Part shown: positions 9,083 through 17,164 of the stretch, in pieces
Numbering within the stretch: position 1 is the first letter of the stretch
How the letters are laid out: every line of letters begins with the position of its first letter
NCBI GenBank assembly: GCA_902762875.1
Contig: CACWPS010000003.1
Coordinates: 30,550-94,549, forward strand
Direction: 5' to 3'
Source: Oscillospiraceae bacterium
GTDB taxonomy: Bacteria; Bacillota; Clostridia; Oscillospirales; Acutalibacteraceae
Length of the DNA stretch: 64,000 nucleotides
The notes under the pieces: generated by a model
The model's database searches: none
Told to the model about the DNA's origin: nothing
Seen by the model: only the letters and a program-made list of their open reading frames with translations
Translations under genes and position numbers: made by a program

Positions 9083-9112
9083 AACTATATTAATTCTAAA
9101 GGCGGAATGGTT

Positions 9113-10123
9113 ATGTGTAATGTGAACGAAGAAACGGCAAAAAAAAGAGTGCTTAGCTGTATTCAGCCCAGCGGACTTTTAACCCTTGGTAATTACTTGG
9201 GTGCCCTTAAAAACTGGGCGGCAATGCAGGAGGAGTTTGACTGCACCTTTGCAGTTGCTGATCTTCACGCCATAACCGTAAGGCAGGAGCCCGCAAAGCT
9301 CCGCAGTCAGATTTACTCCACCTTTGCCATTCTTTTGGCGCTGGGTATTGACCCCGAAAAGAATACCGTTTTTATCCAGTCACAGGTACCTGAACATACG
9401 GCGCTTTCCTGGCTGTTGTCCTGCTATACACAATTCGGCGAAATGTCCCGTATGACACAGTTTAAGGATAAAAGCCAAAAGCACCCCGATAATATTAATG
9501 TGGGTCTTTTCTCATACCCTGTGCTTATGGCGGCGGATATTCTTTTATATCAGTCCGATTTAGTCCCCGTAGGGGCAGACCAAAAACAGCACCTTGAAAT
9601 AGCAAGGGATATTGCAATTCGCTTTAACAATATTTACGGCGATGTTTTCACCGTGCCTGATGCTTATATACCCAAAGCAGGGGCGAGGGTTAAGTCACTT
9701 CAAGACCCGACCAAGAAAATGTCAAAGTCGGACGATAATGTAAATGCTTGGGTTGCTATACTTGATAATAAGGACGATATTATAAGGAAATTTAAGCGTG
9801 CGGTCACCGATTCGGATAATGAGATTAGAATGTCCGATGAAAAGCCCGGAATTTCAAACCTTATAACGATTTATTCCGCCGTTACGGGGAAAACTTGCGA
9901 AGAGGTTGAAAGAGAGTTTATAGGTCGTGGCTACGGCGAGTTTAAGCTTGCGGTGGGCGAGGCCGTTGCGGATACATTAGCACCCATAAAGCAAAAGCAC
10001 GACGAGATTATTAAGGATAAAAAAATGCTCGAACAGCTTTACAGGCAGGGCGCCGAAAAGGCGGAGCATGTCGCACGCAAGACCTACTTTAAGGCTATGA
10101 AAAAGGTCGGCTTTGTGCTATGA
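9113..10123 (+). CDS. trpS: tryptophanyl-tRNA synthetase
   Basis: A class I aminoacyl-tRNA synthetase of 336 residues. The HIGH-region equivalent is IQPSGLLTLGNYLGA (about 15-29) and the KMSKS loop is KKMSKSD (about 201-207). ADLHAITV and VPVGADQKQHLE are characteristic TrpRS segments. It charges tRNA-Trp with tryptophan. ATG at 9113 is preferred over 9107 because AAAGGCGG at 9099-9105 gives normal spacing. The stop overlaps the holB start by four bases. Confidence 0.96.
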   Translation: MCNVNEETAKKRVLSCIQPSGLLTLGNYLGALKNWAAMQEEFDCTFAVADLHAITVRQEPAKLRSQIYSTFAILLALGIDPEKNTVFIQSQVPEHTALSWLLSCYTQFGEMSRMTQFKDKSQKHPDNINVGLFSYPVLMAADILLYQSDLVPVGADQKQHLEIARDIAIRFNNIYGDVFTVPDAYIPKAGARVKSLQDPTKKMSKSDDNVNAWVAILDNKDDIIRKFKRAVTDSDNEIRMSDEKPGISNLITIYSAVTGKTCEEVEREFIGRGYGEFKLAVGEAVADTLAPIKQKHDEIIKDKKMLEQLYRQGAEKAEHVARKTYFKAMKKVGFVL

Positions 10124-11049
10124 GCTTTCCCCTTGTAGGTAATGAAAGAATAAGGGACGCTGTAACCTCGGCGGTTGCCGAAAAAAGAATACCCCACGCA
10201 ATTTTGCTTGAGGGGGATAGAGGCACCGGTAGACACACACTTATGCAGTTTTTAAGCAGAGCGGCGGTGTGTGACGGTGAGAACGCTCCTTGCGGGGAAT
10301 GTCGAGGCTGTCATTTGGCGGAAATCGGCACCCACCCCGATATAACGGTTATAACACCCGAGGACGGCAAGAAAAATATTGCCGTTTCGCAGATAAGAGA
10401 CCTGCGAACCGAAGCCTATGTTAAGCCCCATATGGCGGCAAGGCGTGTTTTCGTGATTGACAGGGCGGACAGTATGAACGAGCAGGCGCAAAATGCGCTT
10501 TTAAAGGTGCTGGAGGAGCCGCCTGCCGATATAATTTTTATCCTTATTGCCGAATCTGCGGCGGCGCTTTTGGACACTATAATTTCACGGTGTACTCTGC
10601 TGTCCCTTGTGCCGCCCGAAACGAATAAGGCTTTAGAGTATCTAAGGAAAAACACCGACTTTTCCGAGGAGCAAATAAAAGAGGCACTCAGTATTACGGG
10701 CAATAATATAGGTGCGGCTTTAGATGGGCTTTCGGGCGCAGGAACTGCGACACAGACTGCGGCCAAGCGCTTTACAGAGCTTTTAATTTCGGGCGATGAA
10801 GCGGGTATGCTTAAAGTGACGGCACAGCTTGAAAAAAGCCGAGTTTTAGCCGACGAGTTTTTAAAGGAGCTAAAGCTTTCGATTGCAACCGAGATAAAGA
10901 AAAATCTTTCTAATCATCACTCTGCAAAGGCACTTGTAAGCTTTTATGATGCGCTCCCCCAATTTGAGGAGGCACTTAAAACAAATATTAATTTAAGTCT
11001 GCTGTTTTGCACGCTTGTCTGCAAAGCGGCTGAAATAAGTCATAAATGA
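10120..11049 (+). CDS. holB: DNA polymerase III delta-prime subunit
   Basis: 309 residues. The AAA+ core has a Walker A-like EGDRGTGRHTLM segment, a Cys4 zinc module (CDGENAPCGECRGCH, about 47-61), and NALLKVLEEPPADIIFILI followed by SRC in the sensor region. These match delta-prime/gamma-tau clamp-loader subunits. It is immediately followed by ricT, the order found in many Bacillota (holB-yaaT). The C-terminal domain is divergent, as usual. It overlaps trpS by four bases, so it is probably in the same operon. Confidence 0.92.
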   Translation: MSFPLVGNERIRDAVTSAVAEKRIPHAILLEGDRGTGRHTLMQFLSRAAVCDGENAPCGECRGCHLAEIGTHPDITVITPEDGKKNIAVSQIRDLRTEAYVKPHMAARRVFVIDRADSMNEQAQNALLKVLEEPPADIIFILIAESAAALLDTIISRCTLLSLVPPETNKALEYLRKNTDFSEEQIKEALSITGNNIGAALDGLSGAGTATQTAAKRFTELLISGDEAGMLKVTAQLEKSRVLADEFLKELKLSIATEIKKNLSNHHSAKALVSFYDALPQFEEALKTNINLSLLFCTLVCKAAEISHK

Positions 11050-11066
11050 TAATTTCGGAGGAATAT

Positions 11067-11915
11067 ATGACAGAGGTTATATCCGTAAAATTTAAGGACG
11101 GCGGCAGGGCGTATTATTTTGACCCCTGTGGCATTAAGGTGAATGCGGGAGACAGCGTTATTGTCGAGACCCAGAACGGAACCGAGTTCGGAACTGTAAG
11201 CGTCCCTAACCATGAGGTTGAGGACGACTCAATCGTAAAGCCATTAAGAAAAACCCTTAGAATCGCAAACGAGCGGGATTTTAATAAGCTTAGTGAAAAC
11301 CGCAAAAAAGAGGGAGAGGCATTCGGCGTTTGCGAGAAAAAGATTGCAGAGCTCGGTCTTGATATGAAGCTTGTAAGCGTTGAATACTCCTTTGATTCAA
11401 ATAAAATAGTGTTTTTCTTCACCTCGGACGGCAGGGTGGATTTCCGTGAGCTTGTTAAGAATTTAGCCTCCCACTTCCATACAAGAATTGAGCTTAGGCA
11501 GATAGGCGTAAGGGACGAGGCTAAGATGCTGGGCGGCATAGGTATCTGCGGTCAGCCATATTGCTGTAAGCGGTTTTTAAGCGATTTTCAGCCCGTATCA
11601 ATTAAAATGGCTAAGGAGCAGGGCCTGTCCCTTAATCCCACCAAGATTTCGGGCAGCTGCGGAAGACTTATGTGCTGTCTTAATTACGAGCAGGACGCAT
11701 ATGAGTATTTAAACTCCTTTACCCCTAATGTGGGTGCCACAGTTAAAACAGCCGAGGGGCTTGCTACCGTTACCGATGTCAACCTGATAACGGGCAATCT
11801 TTTCGTAAAGCTTATTGACAGCGAGACTATTCCTTTTAAGGTTCACAGGGACGAGGTTAAGCTTATTTCCCGCTCGAAAAAGCGCCCAAGGGACGACAAA
11901 AAGGACGAAGAATAG
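11067..11915 (+). CDS. ricT: PSP1-domain protein RicT (YaaT)
   Basis: 282 residues. The PSP1 domain includes GGIGICGQPYCCKRFL and KISGSCGRLMCCLNYE, with the conserved CxxxxCC and CxxxxxCC pairs that bind an iron-sulfur cluster in the Bacillus RicAFT complex. RicT promotes RNase Y-dependent mRNA maturation, sporulation and competence. ATG at 11067 follows CGGAGG with good spacing; the upstream ATG at 11046 has none. Its position directly after holB is conserved. The Lys/Arg/Asp-rich tail is typical. Confidence 0.92.
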   Translation: MTEVISVKFKDGGRAYYFDPCGIKVNAGDSVIVETQNGTEFGTVSVPNHEVEDDSIVKPLRKTLRIANERDFNKLSENRKKEGEAFGVCEKKIAELGLDMKLVSVEYSFDSNKIVFFFTSDGRVDFRELVKNLASHFHTRIELRQIGVRDEAKMLGGIGICGQPYCCKRFLSDFQPVSIKMAKEQGLSLNPTKISGSCGRLMCCLNYEQDAYEYLNSFTPNVGATVKTAEGLATVTDVNLITGNLFVKLIDSETIPFKVHRDEVKLISRSKKRPRDDKKDEE

Positions 11916-11954
11916 ATTTTTTTGTAAAAATAATCGATTGGAATAATATTTTAC

Positions 11955-11983
11955 TTGCTTTTTTGAAAAAAACTTGCTACAAT
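11955..11983 (+). promoter_or_regulatory. ferredoxin gene promoter
   Basis: TTGCTT (11955-11960), a 17-base spacer and TACAAT (11978-11983) lie 39 bases before the ferredoxin start. Confidence 0.6.
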
Positions 11984-12021
11984 ATATTAAGCAAAGCATT
12001 TGAGCTATGGAGGTGTTTTTG

Positions 12022-12192
12022 ATGGCTTACAAAATTTCCGATGCCTGCATTAGCTGCGGAGCATGTGCTGCGGGATGTCCTTGCGATGCAATCGCCGAAG
12101 GCGCTGAGCATTACGAGATTGACGCAGATAAGTGCTGCAGCTGCGGTGCTTGCGCTGCCGGTTGTCCGGTAGAGGCAATCTCCGAGGATTAA
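12022..12192 (+). CDS. 2[4Fe-4S] ferredoxin
   Basis: A 56-residue ferredoxin with two CxxCxxCxxxC motifs, CISCGACAAGCP and CCSCGACAAGCP, each expected to hold a [4Fe-4S] cluster. This clostridial-type ferredoxin carries electrons for pyruvate oxidoreductase, hydrogenase and similar enzymes of anaerobic metabolism. ATG at 12022 follows GGAGG at 12009-12013. It is monocistronic, with its own promoter and a strong terminator at 12242-12284. Confidence 0.95.
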   Translation: MAYKISDACISCGACAAGCPCDAIAEGAEHYEIDADKCCSCGACAAGCPVEAISED

Positions 12193-12241
12193 TTTCAAAA
12201 TAAAGCATTATCCTGTTTTGGGTACATAACGCTTTAAAAGA

Positions 12242-12284
12242 AATGAACGCCTGTGCAGTTTTTACTGTTCGGGCGTTCATTTTT
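12242..12284 (+). terminator. terminator after ferredoxin
   Basis: Perfect 10-bp arms AATGAACGCC (12242-12251) and GGCGTTCATT (12272-12281) are followed by a T-run. Confidence 0.85.
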
Positions 12285-12297
12285 CGACATTATTTAC

Positions 12298-12326
12298 TTG
12301 CAAGCACCAAAAAGCTGTGTTATACT
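12298..12326 (+). promoter_or_regulatory. smpB promoter
   Basis: TTGCAA (12298-12303), a 17-base spacer and TATACT (12321-12326) lie just after the ferredoxin terminator and 27 bases before the smpB start. Confidence 0.65.
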
Positions 12327-12352
12327 TTAATTCCCGAGGGGAGGTATGCCGT

Positions 12353-12811
12353 ATGGAAAATACAAAAACAATTACTACAAATAAAAAAGCCTTTCACGAG
12401 TATTTTGTGCTGGAAAGCTTTGAATGCGGCATTGAGCTTTCGGGGACCGAGATTAAGTCCATAAGGCAGGGGGGCGTTAATTTAAAGGATGCGTGGTGTT
12501 CGGTCGATAACGGGGAAATGATAATTAAGCAGATGCACATCAGCCCCTACGACCACGGGAATATCTTTAACAAGAACCCAACCCGCAACAGGCGGCTGCT
12601 TATGCACAAGCGGGAAATTATGCGCCTTTTCGGTGCAGTAAAGCAAGAGGGTTTGGCATTAATCCCCTTGTCGCTCTACTTTAAGGGCTCTCTTGTTAAG
12701 GTGCAGTTAGGGCTGTGCAAGGGCAAAAAGCTTCACGATAAGCGGGAAACTGCCGCCAAGCGTGATGCCGCCCGCACTATTGACAGGGCGTTAAAGGAAC
12801 AAAACAGATAA
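12353..12811 (+). CDS. smpB: SsrA-binding protein SmpB
   Basis: 152 residues. FHEYFVLESFECGIELSGTE is the usual start of the SmpB OB-fold, GNIFNKNPTRNRRLLMHK is the tmRNA-contacting region and KKLHDKRETAAKRDAAR is the basic tail. SmpB carries tmRNA to stalled ribosomes for trans-translation. The start at 12353 follows a GAGGGGAGG site. It directly precedes the tmRNA gene it serves. Confidence 0.96.
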   Translation: MENTKTITTNKKAFHEYFVLESFECGIELSGTEIKSIRQGGVNLKDAWCSVDNGEMIIKQMHISPYDHGNIFNKNPTRNRRLLMHKREIMRLFGAVKQEGLALIPLSLYFKGSLVKVQLGLCKGKKLHDKRETAAKRDAARTIDRALKEQNR

Positions 12812-12818
12812 CTTATTA

Positions 12819-12880
12819 ACTTTTACTTCTTCACTCTTCACTATTACTTCTTCACTATTCACTATTACTTCTTACTTTAA
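12819..12880. repeat. TTCACTATT/TTACTTCTT low-complexity tract
   Basis: Imperfect tandem units of the type TTACTTCTTCACTCTTCAC and TTCACTATTCACTATTACTT lie between smpB and the tmRNA. The same words recur in direct orientation at about 15341-15377 and inverted at about 15399-15430, on the far side of the decayed island. Function unknown. Confidence 0.6.
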
Positions 12881-12884
12881 ATAT

Positions 12885-13175
12885 GGGGATGTAAAGGTTT
12901 CGACAGGGATTTTGAAGTATCGGAAGCGAGCAGCGGTGCGGAACCGCTATAAAATCCGTAAACAAAATTAACTAACAACGGTTCGGCAAGGGTGTCATTT
13001 TAGCGGTGAACATGAACGAGAGCCTGCTCCCGCTTTCGTCACGACTTAGGAGCTACCAAGCGCACAAGCCTGACATTTGGCGTGTGCGTAAGGGAATGTA
13101 AACAAGTGTCTGCGCTCGGAGACGCCGATATGAATAAATTTTTGGACAGGAGTTCGACTCTCCTCATCTCCACCA
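12885..13175 (+). ncRNA. ssrA: tmRNA (ssrA)
   Basis: The 5' end GGGGATGTAAAGG and the 3' end with a T-arm-like GACAGGAGTTCGACTCTCCT and CATCTCCACCA pair as a tRNA-like acceptor stem (seven pairs including one G-U). The conserved GTTTCGACAGGG block follows the 5' end. CCA is encoded. At 291 nt it is shorter than the roughly 350-nt tmRNAs of most Bacillota. The tag reading frame is not clear: I find no canonical ALAA-stop. The frame ending in TAG at about 12998-13000 would give a tag ending in ...NNGSARVSF. It lies directly after smpB. Confidence 0.9.
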
Positions 13176-13215
13176 AAAATCCCGAATGCGTTAGCCAGAG
13201 GTGGCTAAGGACAGT
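13175..13215. repeat. left arm of a 41-bp imperfect inverted repeat around the tmRNA-adjacent island
   Basis: The arm begins at the last base of the tmRNA with AAAAATCCCGAA and ends with GCTAAGGACAGT. Its inverted partner lies at 15303-15343. The outer part looks like the ascending arm of a rho-independent tmRNA terminator, the inner part like an element end. Confidence 0.7.
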
Positions 13216-13266
13216 CGGGTATGTAGGATACGGTGTAGCCGATAAAGGCTACGCCGTATTTCTCTT

Positions 13267-14460
13267 TTACGCCACTCTTGGCGGATTCTTGCGGATTTCT
13301 TCATAGGTTTCAAGAATTGTCTTCCCATCGGGGATTACAATAACACCCACACCAATAAAGTGAACCTTAATAGGAACGTGCTTTTTGCCATTTTCGTCTT
13401 TGGTACTATCAAAGACTTCAATTTTTGTTATTAGCCGATTAACGAGTTCAGGTGCCAGTTCCTTTAGATCGGTGCATTTGCGGATAATGGAAAGAAATGC
13501 TCGCAAGTCTATGTTATCCTGCTCGGCATTGGCAAGTCGCTGTTCCGCTTCGGCAACAGCTTGTATCAATTCTCTTTGCTCTTTTTCGTAATTGGCGGTC
13601 ATGCGCTCAAACAGATCGTCCCTTAGTGTACCAAGCACGTTCTTTTCAAAGGCGGCTTCAATCAACTTATCAAGTGCCACAATACGCTTTTTGTTTTTCT
13701 CAAGTTCCTGCTTTGCTGCTTTGAAATTGTTTGCCTTGTGCAGTTTGTGTTGCTTACCGTACAGATATAGAAAAACAGGCTCATATTCCGTAATATATTC
13801 AGCCGCTTCCCGTATGAGCTTTAATACCATCTTTTCAAGTACCACGTTACGGATAAAATGGATCGTGCAACTACCTCTGTTTTCCTTATAGGCGGAGCAA
13901 CGGTAAAATTCCTGATGCTCCTTTACGCTCTTGGCGGCACAGAAATATAGCTTTGAACCGCAATCGCCGCAATACATAAGTCCCGAAAAGATGCTTTGTC
14001 TGCCCGTCGCAGTGTTTCTGCGGCGGTGCTTTTTTATCTCCTGCACACGCTCCCAAGTATCCATATCAATAATGGCTTCTTGTGTGTTCGGGATGATTAC
14101 CCAATCTTCAGGGGAATTATAGACTGTTTTGTGAACCTTAAAGCTGACGGTGCTCGACTTGAAATTCACGGTACAACCGGTGTACTGCATATTGGCGAGA
14201 ATGTGGTCTACGCTGTTTTCAGACCAACGGTAAGGATCAATAACCTTGTTCCGTGTCTTTCTGCCGATGCTGTTGTAATAGGCGGTTGGTGTTAAAATCT
14301 TTTCTGCTTCTAAACGGCGTGCGATTTTGGTAACACCCAACCCCTCAATACAAAGCTGAAAGATATACCGCACCACCTTTGCGGCAGGCTCATCAATAAC
14401 CCATTGCTTAGAATCATCATCGGCTTTCTTGTAACCGAAGGCTAAATGAGCCACATTGGG
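13267..14460 (-). pseudogene. serine recombinase fragment lacking the catalytic domain
   Basis: From about codon 64 of the open frame, the product matches the C-terminal two-thirds of a large serine recombinase. It has a recombinase domain (AFGYKK ... DEPAAKVVRYIFQLC ... GVTKIARRL), a zinc ribbon (MYCGDCGSKLYFC ... YRCSAYKENRGSC) and a coiled-coil region. The N-terminal resolvase domain with its catalytic Ser is absent. Upstream sequence in another frame is relaxase-like instead. The reading frame stays open to 14649, but the first ~60 residues do not look like a recombinase. I infer a rearranged, inactive remnant of an integrative element next to the tmRNA. Confidence 0.75.
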
Positions 14461-14652
14461 ATAGCGCTTCGTCCACGTCTTTTCGTAGCATATCTCGATG
14501 TGTGAGCTTACCGGATTTTTCAACCCAATACGCTTTTTTGTTGCTGTAAAACTTGTTGCCTTGAATAACCGATTTATTTCGTTCGGCGCAAATAGCATCA
14601 GAAATCTTGCGAAGCTCAAGACGATCCCCGATACCGTTAACTGTTCCATAAT
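14461..14652 (-). pseudogene. relaxase (MobA-like) fragment
   Basis: Read in the frame one base offset from the recombinase frame, this stretch gives GIGDRLELRKISDAICAERN, then KSVIQGNKF and later SGKLTHRDMLRKDVDEALSQ. This resembles the post-catalytic part of MobA-type relaxases (ISDxxCxExxLSVI ... IRxDIDEAI). Neither the nicking Tyr/His region nor a start is present. It is interrupted by the recombinase fragment. The assignment is from motif memory and should be checked. Confidence 0.5.
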
Positions 14653-14838
14653 TTATGCCTCCTTATATATAACCTTGAGTTTCTTTTGTTTTGGTTGAAT
14701 AACCTTTATCAAAACTTCATCCAAAGCATCGGTATACTTTCCTTCAGCGATGAGCTTATTTCGCATTTCATTCATACAGTTCACAACCACCCGACGTTCG
14801 AAGTCATCAAGTGCTATATAATATTTCTTTTCTTTCAT
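14653..14838 (-). CDS. small conserved mobile-element protein (61 aa)
   Basis: 61 residues beginning MKEKKYYIALDDFERR. ATG at 14838 has AAGGAG eight bases upstream (14847-14852). It has no recognised domain; the pattern is basic and helical. A clear relative (KKQKYYINLTDQERSEI ...) lies at 61735-61914 in the other accessory zone: both share KxKYYIxLxDxER, NKLxxxGKxTDxxDEVxxKxxxxxxKxxKV. Such proteins accompany integrated elements, but their function is unknown. It follows the DUF6809-like gene with minimal spacing. Confidence 0.65.
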   Translation of the reverse strand: MKEKKYYIALDDFERRVVVNCMNEMRNKLIAEGKYTDALDEVLIKVIQPKQKKLKVIYKEA

Positions 14839-14843
14839 ATCAC

Positions 14844-15143
14844 TCACTCCTTCAGCAAGTCCTTAAACGGCGCTTCATCATTTACGAAAGTGTCATATGT
14901 AAAATTAGCACCAAGCCGAAACCCCATAATAAAACTATCAAGATTTGACTCGCCGTTTACAACACTCCAAGCATTAGAAAATTCAAGGAATTTCTTTTTG
15001 CTTTCGCCCGAAAGGTTCTCAGTTAAGAACTCCTCATTTATCATCAAGACTTCCATTTGCTTTTGCACGGCTTTGTTTTCCTTTGTGCTCCTTGCTTGTG
15101 GATCAAGTTTGCCGTAATAAAACTCTTCAATGAATTTTCCCAT
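14844..15143 (-). CDS. DUF6809-like mobile-element protein (99 aa)
   Basis: 99 residues, starting MGKFIEEFYYGKLDPQARS and ending in a SFIMGFRLGANFTYD segment. The pattern LxxxYYGxxxPxxRS ... E.FxxxxxLSxExKxxFxxxxxA...L....SxxxFIxGFRLG matches the DUF6809 family common on conjugative elements and prophages. A TAAAGGAGG site at 15151-15160 supports ATG at 15143. Function is unknown. First gene of the short minus-strand island operon. Confidence 0.65.
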   Translation of the reverse strand: MGKFIEEFYYGKLDPQARSTKENKAVQKQMEVLMINEEFLTENLSGESKKKFLEFSNAWSVVNGESNLDSFIMGFRLGANFTYDTFVNDEAPFKDLLKE

Positions 15144-15224
15144 AAAAATAACCTCCTTTAAGTTTCTACAATAATTGTACTTAAAGAAGGAGCTGTAGTC
15201 GAATGTACGGATATAAAAGGAAAA

Positions 15225-15271
15225 GGGCAAGAAAAAAGAGAGAAGCTAAACTTCTCTCGATTCTCTTGCCC
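15225..15271. terminator. long hairpin at island edge
   Basis: Outer arms GGGCAAGA/TCTCTTGCCC enclose a perfect GAGAGAAG/CTTCTCTC stem with loop CTAAA. It may act as a terminator or as an element-end structure. Confidence 0.5.
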
Positions 15272-15302
15272 TTCGCAATGCTCAGCGTTCCTATAAAACA
15301 CA

Positions 15303-15343
15303 ACTGTCCTTAGCAACCCTGCTCATTAGCGTTCGGGATTTTT
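15303..15343. repeat. right arm of the 41-bp inverted repeat
   Basis: It starts ACTGTCCTTAGC and ends GTTCGGGATTTTT, an imperfect inverted match to 13175-13215. The GCGTTCGGGATTTTT part would complete a terminator hairpin with the sequence just after the tmRNA. Confidence 0.7.
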
Positions 15344-15527
15344 ACTTCTTACCTCTTCACTATTCACTCTTCACTCGTCCCTGCGTTCGGGATTTTTGGC
15401 AAGTAATAAGTAATAGTGAATAGTGAAAAAGTGTTTTTAAGGCTTCGCCCTGCGCTTAAACAAGCGGGTATTTGTATAAAAGTGGATTTTCTTTTTATGT
15501 ACGAAAAATGTACGAATTATTGCCTTT

Positions 15528-16148
15528 TCAGAAAAGCTGACCGGGCAGAACGAGCTTTTCTTTGTAGGGAAAGGTTTTGTCAAATTCCTCTGCGGCTGTT
15601 TCGTCTACGAAATAACCTTGCGGTGTTGCGTACTCGCCTGTAATACCGTTAAGATACCCCTTTTCTAACTCTTTACAAAGAAAGAAGGAGGCATCTTCGC
15701 CCTCCGGCAACCCGTGATAACGGATACCGTAATCAGAGGCAAATGTAAAGCCGCTTTTTCCGTAAAAGTCGATATTGCCTTCAAAACAAAGCGCTTTACA
15801 GCCGTACTCCTTTGCCTTTTCCAAGGAGTAGTCCAAAAGAATTTTGCCGTAACCCTTTCTTTTAAGCACGGGTGCAATGCAAATCGGTCCCATGGTCATA
15901 ACAGGTATATCTCTGCCGTCATCAGCTTTGATATTAGCACTCATAAACATATTCTGACCGATAATTTCACTGTCAAGCTCCATAACGAAACTAAGCTCCG
16001 GTATAAAGGCCTCATCATCACGAAGCGCATGAATAACATAATGCTCAAGGCAACCGGGGCGGTAAACATTCCAGAAGGACTCACGGATTAGGTTCTCTAC
16101 TGTGCGGTAGTCTTCTTTTTTCTCGTTGCGAATTATTAAATTTTCCAT
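15528..16148 (-). CDS. GNAT-family N-acetyltransferase
   Basis: 206 residues. An N-terminal IRNEKKEDYRTVENLIRESFW start leads to the acetyl-CoA-binding region GPICIAPVLKRKGYGKILLDYSLEKAKEYGCKALCFEG (about 92-129), with the R/Q-x-x-G-x-G/A loop represented by RKGYGK. The family transfers acetyl groups to amines; the substrate is unknown. It is monocistronic and lies just beyond the decayed tmRNA island. Confidence 0.82.
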   Translation of the reverse strand: MENLIIRNEKKEDYRTVENLIRESFWNVYRPGCLEHYVIHALRDDEAFIPELSFVMELDSEIIGQNMFMSANIKADDGRDIPVMTMGPICIAPVLKRKGYGKILLDYSLEKAKEYGCKALCFEGNIDFYGKSGFTFASDYGIRYHGLPEGEDASFFLCKELEKGYLNGITGEYATPQGYFVDETAAEEFDKTFPYKEKLVLPGQLF

Positions 16149-16473
16149 TGTAAAAATCCTTTCGTTATTAAAATATTAAAATCGGATTTTCACAATCTCC
16201 AAGGTGTTGTTTTTCAAACAGCAATCTCCTAAAAATAAGATATAATTAAGTATTGTTACCTGACATTTTCAGTATATCACAAGAGTCTAAAAAAATCTAC
16301 TTTTTTATTAAAAACTCTGCTTTTCAGTTCGTTTTCCATATGAAATCGGGCTTCTTTTGTGGGAAATTAAAATAATATTACAATTATTCATATTTTCGTA
16401 ATAAAAATATTATATTATTGTACTTAAATAAAGAAGGGTTAATAAGGAAATAAAAAAACGGAGGTTGTTTATT
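16149..16473. other. divergent intergenic region
   Basis: These 325 AT-rich bases separate the acetyltransferase from the two-component system. The regulator's RBS (CGGAGG, 16459-16464) is clear. I could not fix a convincing -35/-10 pair on either strand and see no conserved RNA. Confidence 0.5.
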
Positions 16474-17160
16474 TTGCAGTATAAGATACTTATTGTTGAT
16501 GATGACGAAAATATATGCGAGCTTTTAAGACTTTATCTTGAGAAGGACGGGTTTGATACCATAGTCGCAAACGACGGCGAGCAGGCGGTGGACTTTGCCG
16601 CTAAGTATTCTCCCGACCTTATTCTGCTTGATATTATGCTTCCGAAGCTTGACGGCTGGCAGGTTTGCCGTGAAATACGCAAGACAAGCGAAACTCCGAT
16701 AATTATGCTTACCGCAAAGGGTGAGACCTTTGATAAGATTTTAGGACTGGAGCTGGGCGCCGACGATTATGTTTCAAAGCCCTTTGATACGAAAGAGGTT
16801 ATCGCCAGAATCAAGGCGGTACTGCGCCGCAGTCACGAAAAGGACAAGGCTTCGCAAATTAATGAAGTAAGGTATGATAAGCTTAGAATAAATCTTACCA
16901 ACTACGAGCTTGAGGTAAACGGAGTTAAAATAGATACTCCGCCTAAGGAGCTTGAGCTTGTCTACCATCTTGCAAGCAACCCAAACCGTGTTTACACAAG
17001 GGACCAGCTGCTCGATGAGGTTTGGGGCTTCGATTATTACGGAGACTCCCGAACGGTGGATGTTCATGTAAAAAGATTGCGTGAAAAGCTCGAAAATGTT
17101 TCGGACGAATGGAGCCTTAAAACGGTTTGGGGCGTGGGCTACAAATTCGAGGTAAAATAG
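16474..17160 (+). CDS. OmpR/PhoB-family response regulator
   Basis: 228 residues. The receiver domain (about 1-115) has the acidic pair VDDDEN, phospho-acceptor Asp in LILLDIMLP and Lys in SKPFD. The C-terminal winged helix (about 130-228) includes YTRDQLLDEVWGFDYYGDSRTVDVHVKRLREKL, typical of PhoB/WalR-like regulators. TTG at 16474 is chosen because CGGAGG ends at 16464, giving normal spacing. The kinase gene follows after four bases, so they form one two-component system; the signal is unknown. Confidence 0.94.
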   Translation: MQYKILIVDDDENICELLRLYLEKDGFDTIVANDGEQAVDFAAKYSPDLILLDIMLPKLDGWQVCREIRKTSETPIIMLTAKGETFDKILGLELGADDYVSKPFDTKEVIARIKAVLRRSHEKDKASQINEVRYDKLRINLTNYELEVNGVKIDTPPKELELVYHLASNPNRVYTRDQLLDEVWGFDYYGDSRTVDVHVKRLREKLENVSDEWSLKTVWGVGYKFEVK

Positions 17161-17164
17161 GCTT

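Larger units (their letters stand above)
15144..15527. other. gene-free island boundary: hairpin, inverted repeats, repeat tracts
   Basis: This 384-base stretch holds no gene I accept. It contains a long hairpin (15225-15271), the right inverted-repeat arm (15303-15343), TTCACTATT-type tracts in both orientations (about 15341-15377 and 15399-15430) and a second copy of TGCGTTCGGGATTTTT at about 15382-15397. Confidence 0.7.

Noticed and set aside
9039-9112. T-box leader before trpS
   Set aside because: Only about 30 bases separate the promoter from the start; no T-box sequence or terminator pair.
13082-13306. 74-codon frame over the tmRNA 3' half
   Set aside because: It lies inside the tmRNA and has no RBS.
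13267-14649. Intact site-specific integrase
   Set aside because: The catalytic resolvase domain is missing and the N-terminal codons match relaxase in another frame.
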